Source of the DNA: Verrucomicrobiales bacterium
GTDB lineage: Bacteria; Verrucomicrobiota; Verrucomicrobiia; Verrucomicrobiales; Akkermansiaceae
Length of the DNA stretch: 10,356 nucleotides
Direction of reading: 5' to 3'
Assembly (NCBI GenBank): GCA_003527555.1
Contig: DPWT01000013.1
Span: forward strand, 1 to 10,356
In this document: positions 6,885 to 10,356 of the stretch, in pieces
Layout: every line of letters starts with the position of its first letter
Numbering within the stretch: the stretch's first letter is position 1
Translations under genes and position numbers: made by a program
The notes under the pieces: generated by a model
The model's database searches: none
Told to the model about the DNA's origin: nothing
The model's input: the letters and a program-made list of their open reading frames with translations, nothing else

Positions 6885-7481
6885 ATGGATTGTAATGTTG
6901 TCCAGTGTAGTTTGTTGGAAACAGCGCATGCGCTTGTATCTTCGAAGACCCTTCCCGGAGATGCTGCAGTGGATGCTACAGTGGGTAATGGTCACGATAC
7001 CTTGTTTCTTGCCCAGTGTGTGGGATTGAAGGGTGAGGTCATTGGCTTCGATGTGCAGCAACAGGCGCTGGATAATGCAAAACATCGGCTGAGGGCTTCT
7101 GACGTATCGATCAATCTCCACTGCGCTGGGCATGAGGAAATGGATACCTATGTGCAGCAGGAAGTTGCGGCAGTGATGTTTAATCTCGGATATCTTCCGG
7201 GCAGTGACAAATCAACAATCACGCAGACTGAGACGACCCTTCTTGCGCTTGGCAAGGCGTTGGCACTACTGAAGAATGGAGGGGTGCTCAGTGTGATGTG
7301 CTACCCTGGGCATGCGGGAGGCGATGTTGAATCGCGTGCCGTAACCAATTTTTTCGAAAACCTAGATGGCTCCCGGATGTTTCGACGCGAGGGAGCGGGT
7401 GAGAAGTCGCCATTTTTAATCGTGATACAAAAAAACGGCCAGCCTCATGTGGAGGCTGACCGCGAATTGGAATTACAATAA
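6885..7481 (+). CDS. mnmM: MnmM/YtqB-family tRNA (mnm5U34) methyltransferase
   Basis: This 198-residue Rossmann methyltransferase matches B. subtilis YtqB closely in motif order: VDATVGNGHDT (29-39) is the SAM-binding loop, FDVQ (55-58) the acidic-strand region, FNLGYLPGSDK (99-109) the catalytic/substrate loop that is the family's hallmark, and YPGHAGG (140-146) and SPFLIVIQKN (175-184) close the fold. YtqB (MnmM) methylates nm5U34 to mnm5U34 in tRNAs that read split codon boxes, using SAM. The start ATG is 3 nt after the oxidase TAG. The last 20 codons contain the convergent gene's terminator hairpin (7429-7461). Its TAA is 5 nt from the TAG of the convergent selenoprotein gene. Confidence 0.85.
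   Translation: MDCNVVQCSLLETAHALVSSKTLPGDAAVDATVGNGHDTLFLAQCVGLKGEVIGFDVQQQALDNAKHRLRASDVSINLHCAGHEEMDTYVQQEVAAVMFNLGYLPGSDKSTITQTETTLLALGKALALLKNGGVLSVMCYPGHAGGDVESRAVTNFFENLDGSRMFRREGAGEKSPFLIVIQKNGQPHVEADRELELQ
7429..7461 (-). terminator. Intrinsic terminator of the selenoprotein gene, inside mnmM
   Basis: Read on the minus strand, a 10-bp stem with one mismatch (arms 7452-7461 and 7437-7446, loop 7447-7451) is followed by a run of seven Ts (7435-7429). That is a textbook Rho-independent terminator starting 26 nt past the TAG at 7489-7487. On the plus strand the tract is an A-run before the stem, so it would not terminate mnmM. It is therefore coded within the last residues of mnmM. Confidence 0.85.
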
Positions 7482-7486
7482 CCTCT

Positions 7487-8071
7487 CTAGAAAGGCTTAC
7501 CTTGCATTGGTTTGACACTCCTAATAGTCATTCTAAATGGTTTTAGTGCCTCAGCAATCTTGTCCTTATCAAGATCGCCAGCTTTGGCCATGTGAAGAGT
7601 GATTCCACGGTTAACATATGCACCAGTGATGCCTTCCACTTTCTCTAAAGCCACACGGGCTTTTTCGTTAGTGTCCGCTCATCCGGTGCCGGTAACTGCG
7701 AGAACATACCCTGCTTCAGGGATCACGGCTTGTGACTTGGAGAAGGATGCCAAACTGAGATTTTTACCTTCGATGGCGGCCTTGGTTTTGGCCTCATCGA
7801 GAGACTTGCCTTCTTCCATGACGACGGTAGCACGGTAGCCCGACATGAGGATTTTTTTGACACCGTCTTGAGATTTAATGGCCATACTGGCCCTTGTGGC
7901 AACGCCTCACCCTTTGCCTTTGACGTTGACTACGTAGACGGTGGCTGTGTTTTGGACTGGAGCCTCTGCGGCATCGTTGTTGATTATGACTTCTGCGACA
8001 TTGGCCTGACCGGGTAACACAGATAACCCGAAAGCGGCAAGCGCAGTAGTTAGTAGGATAGTAGTTTTCAT
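7487..8071 (-). CDS. Secreted tandem HMA-like protein with two in-frame TGA codons; candidate double selenoprotein
   Basis: Reading through two TGAs (codon 55 at 7909-7907 and codon 131 at 7681-7679) gives one 194-residue protein ending at TAG. Residues 1-23 form a signal peptide (MKTTILLTTALAAFGLSVLPGQA), so it is likely periplasmic or exported. Two repeats with a 76-residue period follow, each of HMA-like beta-alpha-beta-beta-alpha-beta character. They open with VKGKG-U-GVA and VTGTG-U-ADT, where U aligns with the first Cys of the HMA V-x-G-M-x-C-x-x-C motif and the second Cys is Ala or Thr. Later positions also match: ATVVMEEGKSLDEAK and ITLHMAKAGDLDKDK. There is no Cys in the protein. Each TGA is followed by a SECIS-like hairpin. 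TGA ends other genes here normally, so general code change is excluded. Alternatives are a doubly mutated pseudogene or sequencing error, both poorly compatible with homologous TGA positions. Function (metal or redox) is unknown. Confidence 0.72.
7647..7663 (-). promoter_or_regulatory. SECIS-like hairpin after the second TGA
   Basis: The transcript has AAAGCC, loop CGUGU, GGCUUU: a perfect 6-bp stem with a 5-nt loop spanning bases 16-32 after the TGA at 7681-7679. Bacterial SECIS elements are short hairpins within the coding sequence just after UGA, with GU in the loop bound by SelB. Here GU is at bases 23-24 after the TGA. It is a strong match in form and position. Confidence 0.6.
7880..7892 (-). 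promoter_or_regulatory. SECIS-like hairpin after the first TGA
   Basis: The transcript has GGCC, loop AGUAU, GGCC, spanning bases 15-27 after the TGA at 7909-7907; two A-U pairs extend the stem after a mismatch. GU in the loop is at bases 20-21 after the TGA, the same register as the essential GU of the E. coli fdhF SECIS. The stem is short, so alone it would be weak evidence. Confidence 0.5.
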
Positions 8072-8078
8072 GATAAGA

Positions 8079-8097
8079 ATATACAAATTGTGTATAT
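8079..8097. promoter_or_regulatory. Inverted repeat upstream of the selenoprotein gene, putative operator
   Basis: ATATACA-AATTG-TGTATAT has perfect 7-bp arms and begins 7 nt upstream of the ATG at 8071. The minus strand of this AT-rich stretch also offers -10-like TATATT or TATATA. An overlapping operator would fit metal- or redox-responsive control, which is inference. No Shine-Dalgarno is evident before the ATG. Confidence 0.4.
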
Positions 8098-8158
8098 AGT
8101 CGTTACCAATATATGTTTTTTGGTCGTAATGCAAGTGTTAGAGTCGTTTTTTGCGAAA

Positions 8159-8617
8159 TTAATTTATTTCAACGATCATATTAATTTCTACAGACACATT
8201 TAAAGGAAGTGCTGATGCTCCCATTGCGGTGCGAGAGTGAATACCCTTGTCGCCAAAGATATTTACAAGCAAATCAGAGCAGCCATTGATGACCTCAGGG
8301 TGTTGGTAGAAGTTGGGCTCTGAATTAACGAAGCCACCGACGTTGACGATACGGCTAACTTTATCAAGATCACCTATTTCATCTTTGATGACTGCGAGCC
8401 GATTCAGGGTGATTGCGCGAGCGGCATCCTGAGCCGTTTCAATCGAGGTGTCTGTGGGGACTTTTCCAAGATAAGTGTCGTCATCAAGGGGTGGAATACC
8501 CCCGGCAAGGAACAGGAGATTGCCCGTGCGCACGCAGTTCGCGTAGGAGCCTGCGGGTGCGGGAGGGTTGGGTAGAGCATAGCCGAGTTCGTGTATACGC
8601 GATTCTATTTTTGACAT
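8159..8617 (-). CDS. RidA (YjgF/YER057c/UK114) family protein
   Basis: This 152-residue protein is of the longer RidA-like subfamily. It contains NCVRTGNLLFLAGGIPP (27-43), and the C-terminal GIHSRTAMGASALPLNVSVE (125-144) in which R129 aligns with the conserved arginine of active RidA proteins. RidA hydrolyses reactive enamine/imine intermediates produced by PLP enzymes; the subfamily seen here is less studied, so the substrate is unknown. The ATG at 8617-8615 lies 18 nt downstream of the pyrG stop on the same strand, suggesting co-transcription. No good Shine-Dalgarno is seen. The next gene downstream, the selenoprotein, starts 87 bp away with its own promoter-like region. Confidence 0.88.
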   Translation of the reverse strand: MSKIESRIHELGYALPNPPAPAGSYANCVRTGNLLFLAGGIPPLDDDTYLGKVPTDTSIETAQDAARAITLNRLAVIKDEIGDLDKVSRIVNVGGFVNSEPNFYQHPEVINGCSDLLVNIFGDKGIHSRTAMGASALPLNVSVEINMIVEIN

Positions 8618-8635
8618 GATGATTGGGTATTGAGG

Positions 8636-10237
8636 TTATTTTTTAGCCAATGCCGCAGCAACAAAACCAGAGAAAATTGGATGTGGGTGGTTGGGCTTAG
8701 ATTGAAATTCAGGGTGGAACTGTGCGCCAATAAAAAATGGGTGGTTTGATATCTCCACGATTTCCACGAGGCCCTCTGGATCGGAGACGGCGCTAATTTT
8801 CAGACCTGCTGATTCGATTTGTTCCCGATAAGCGGGGTTGAATTCATAGCGGTGGCGATGACGCTCAGAGACGTTTGATGTTTGGTAGAGCTTTTCCGCT
8901 ACCGTATTTGGGATGATTTTGGACTCGCTAGCGCCCAAGCGCATTGTTGCGCCCATATCCTCTATGCCTTGTTGTTCTTCTTGAAGCGAAATGACTGGAT
9001 GAGGGGTGTCTTTGTCGAATTCGGTAGAGTTAGCATTTTCCAAACCGCAAGCGTTGCGAGCGAATTCAATGGTGGCAATTTGCATGCCTAGGCAGATACC
9101 AAAGAAAGGCAGATTGTTTTCTCGCGCGTATCTTGCGGTCAGGATTTTGCCTTCGGTTCCACGATCACCAAAGCCGCCGGGTATTAGTATACCGTTCATG
9201 CCGTCGAGATGGGCAGCAGCCCCATTTTTTTCGATGGCCTCGGCTTCGATTCGTTCCACAACCACCCTTGTGTCGTGAGCCGCACCAGCATGAGTAAGGG
9301 ATTCGTAAATTGACTTGTAGGCGTCTTGAAGTTCGATGTATTTTCCGACAACGGCGATTTTGACTTCGTGAGTCGGGTTGATGATGTGCTCGACAAAGTC
9401 CTGCCATTCATTGAGGTCAGGTGAATCAGATTCGATCCCAAGTCGGTCGGCGACAAGGCGATCTAGTTTGTCCCGGCGAAGATCGATTGGACATTCGTAT
9501 ATCGTGTGCTCAACATCACGGAAGGCCACGACATTTTTCTTCTCAACATTGCAAAACATGGCAATCTTGCGTTTATTATCTTCGTCCAGATCATGTTCCG
9601 TGCGGCAGATAATGATGTCTGGTTGGATTCCGATTTCGCGTAGCTTGGCGACTGATTGCTGGGTCGGTTTGGTTTTGATTTCGCCTGCGGCTCTGATGCG
9701 CGGCAGCAAGGTGACGTGGATGAAGCAGACGTTGTCACGACCGACGTCGAGTGAGAATTGCCGCAGTGCCTCAAGGAATAGGTGCCCTTCGATATCACCG
9801 ACGGTGCCGCCAATTTCTGTGATAATGACATCGGCGTCGGATCGTAAGGCGACGTCATTGATTCGGGCTTTAATTTCATCAGTGCAATGTGGGATAAATT
9901 GCACGGTTTTTCCTAGGTATTCACCTTTGCGCTCCTTGCGGATGACATTTTCGAAGACTTGACCAGATGTGAGATTGTTAAAGCTTGTGAGTGTGCAGTT
10001 GGTAAATCGTTCGTAGTGGCCTAGGTCGAGGTCAGTTTCTGCTCCGTCATCGAGCACATAGACCTCGCCGTGCTGAAATGGGGACATTGTGCCTGGATCG
10101 ACATTCAAGTAAGGATCGAACTTCTGCAATATTACAGACAGGCCGCGATGTTCCAGAAGAGTTCCTAAAGATGCGGCTGCGAGGCCTTTTCCTAGCGAGG
10201 AAACGACGCCCCCTGTAACGAATATAAAACGGCTCAT
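8636..10237 (-). CDS. pyrG: CTP synthase
   Basis: This 533-residue enzyme makes CTP from UTP, ATP and glutamine in pyrimidine nucleotide synthesis. The synthetase domain begins MSRFIFVTGGVVSSLGKGLA (residues 1-20, ATP-binding loop GGVVSSLGKG), followed by QKFDPYLNVDPGTMSPFQHG (38-57) and EIGGTVGDIE (141-150). The glutamine amidotransferase domain has GGFGDRG (354-360), the nucleophile C382 in FFGICLGMQ, and the catalytic pair H508/E510 in QFHPE. All key residues are present and length is normal. The ATG at 10237 is chosen because the family starts at MSRFIF; an upstream in-frame ATG at 10309 would add 24 unrelated residues. GGAA lies 6 nt before the chosen start. It leads an operon with the ridA-like gene. 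Confidence 0.97.
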   Translation of the reverse strand: MSRFIFVTGGVVSSLGKGLAAASLGTLLEHRGLSVILQKFDPYLNVDPGTMSPFQHGEVYVLDDGAETDLDLGHYERFTNCTLTSFNNLTSGQVFENVIRKERKGEYLGKTVQFIPHCTDEIKARINDVALRSDADVIITEIGGTVGDIEGHLFLEALRQFSLDVGRDNVCFIHVTLLPRIRAAGEIKTKPTQQSVAKLREIGIQPDIIICRTEHDLDEDNKRKIAMFCNVEKKNVVAFRDVEHTIYECPIDLRRDKLDRLVADRLGIESDSPDLNEWQDFVEHIINPTHEVKIAVVGKYIELQDAYKSIYESLTHAGAAHDTRVVVERIEAEAIEKNGAAAHLDGMNGILIPGGFGDRGTEGKILTARYARENNLPFFGICLGMQIATIEFARNACGLENANSTEFDKDTPHPVISLQEEQQGIEDMGATMRLGASESKIIPNTVAEKLYQTSNVSERHRHRYEFNPAYREQIESAGLKISAVSDPEGLVEIVEISNHPFFIGAQFHPEFQSKPNHPHPIFSGFVAAALAKK

Positions 10238-10325
10238 AGAATTTCCATCTCTGTTGATGCAGATTAGGACACAGTATCTCCCGAAAATATCGGCGCGGTA
10301 CGCGTCCATTCCCTCGTCGTTACCA

Positions 10326-10342
10326 GGGGGGTGGCACCCCCC
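10326..10342. promoter_or_regulatory. GC-rich hairpin upstream of pyrG
   Basis: GGGGGGT-GGC-ACCCCCC is a perfect 7-bp stem with a 3-nt loop, 89 nt before the pyrG ATG. On the plus strand it is followed by TTTG, so it could be a weak terminator for a gene to the right; on the minus strand it could be a pyrG leader structure. The window ends 14 nt beyond it, so neither can be chosen. Confidence 0.4.
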
Positions 10343-10356
10343 TTTGCCTCGCGACG

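Noticed and set aside
7679..7885. A separate 68-residue gene starting at an internal ATG (7885)
   Set aside because: It is the middle of the two-TGA gene: it starts inside the first HMA-like repeat and stops at the second TGA.
7487..8071. Genome-wide reassignment of TGA to an amino acid
   Set aside because: TGA ends the small ebo-operon gene, the antitoxin and the toxin at sensible places, with overlaps to the next start codon, so TGA is an ordinary stop elsewhere.
7487..8071. Pseudogene with two nonsense mutations
   Set aside because: There are no frameshifts or other stops, signal peptide and terminator are intact, and both TGAs are at the equivalent codon of the two repeats with hairpins behind them. 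Not fully excluded.
9378..9962. Long plus-strand open frame (194 codons)
   Set aside because: It is antisense to the well-supported pyrG, and its serine/arginine-rich product looks like a reverse-strand artefact.
10238..10309. 24-codon N-terminal extension of pyrG
   Set aside because: CTP synthases begin at the MSRFIF-type sequence; the extension has no family similarity and a GGAA site precedes the internal ATG.

Overview
The window reads as a chromosomal segment of a member of Verrucomicrobiota, probably class Verrucomicrobiae. This rests on family recognition: a verrucomicrobial-style RelE/ParE toxin pair, an ebo-type operon, an NPYQPP-start membrane protein, and frequent GTG starts with weak or absent Shine-Dalgarno sequences. 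It is not a phylogenetic result. Genes are densely packed on both strands. I see no tRNA, rRNA, IS element or CRISPR array.

Layout. Positions 1-124 (minus) hold the first 41 codons of a glutamate synthase large subunit (gltB), preceded by a good sigma-54-like site. Next is a three-helix DUF5362-like membrane protein (338-805, minus), divergent from a MATE efflux transporter (904-2343, plus). The transporter is followed by a PpnP-type nucleoside phosphorylase (2386-2721, plus). This pair meets end to end with a minus-strand operon (5410 to 2722): a small helical protein, an EboB-like TatD hydrolase, an antitoxin/toxin-like pair and EboE, with overlapping start and stop codons. Divergent from that operon is a plus-strand operon (5493-7481): a conserved hypothetical protein, an FAD-dependent oxidase of the DAO/MnmC-C-terminal type, and an MnmM(YtqB)-type methyltransferase. 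The last two could carry out successive steps of mnm5U34 tRNA wobble modification.

The most striking locus is 7487-8071 (minus). One reading frame encodes a secreted protein of two tandem heavy-metal-associated-like (HMA) domains. It is interrupted only by two in-frame TGA codons, which fall at the same position in both repeats, where the HMA family has its first metal-binding cysteine. A short hairpin with a GU-containing loop follows each TGA at the distance expected of a bacterial SECIS element. The protein has no cysteine. I interpret it as a two-selenocysteine selenoprotein. Gene callers that read TGA as stop would split it into two fragments, start the second at an internal ATG, and lose the C-terminal domain. 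A clean intrinsic terminator for this gene lies inside the 3' end of the convergent methyltransferase gene.

The right end carries pyrG (CTP synthase, 8636-10237, minus) followed by a RidA-family gene, with a very GC-rich hairpin upstream of pyrG at the window edge.
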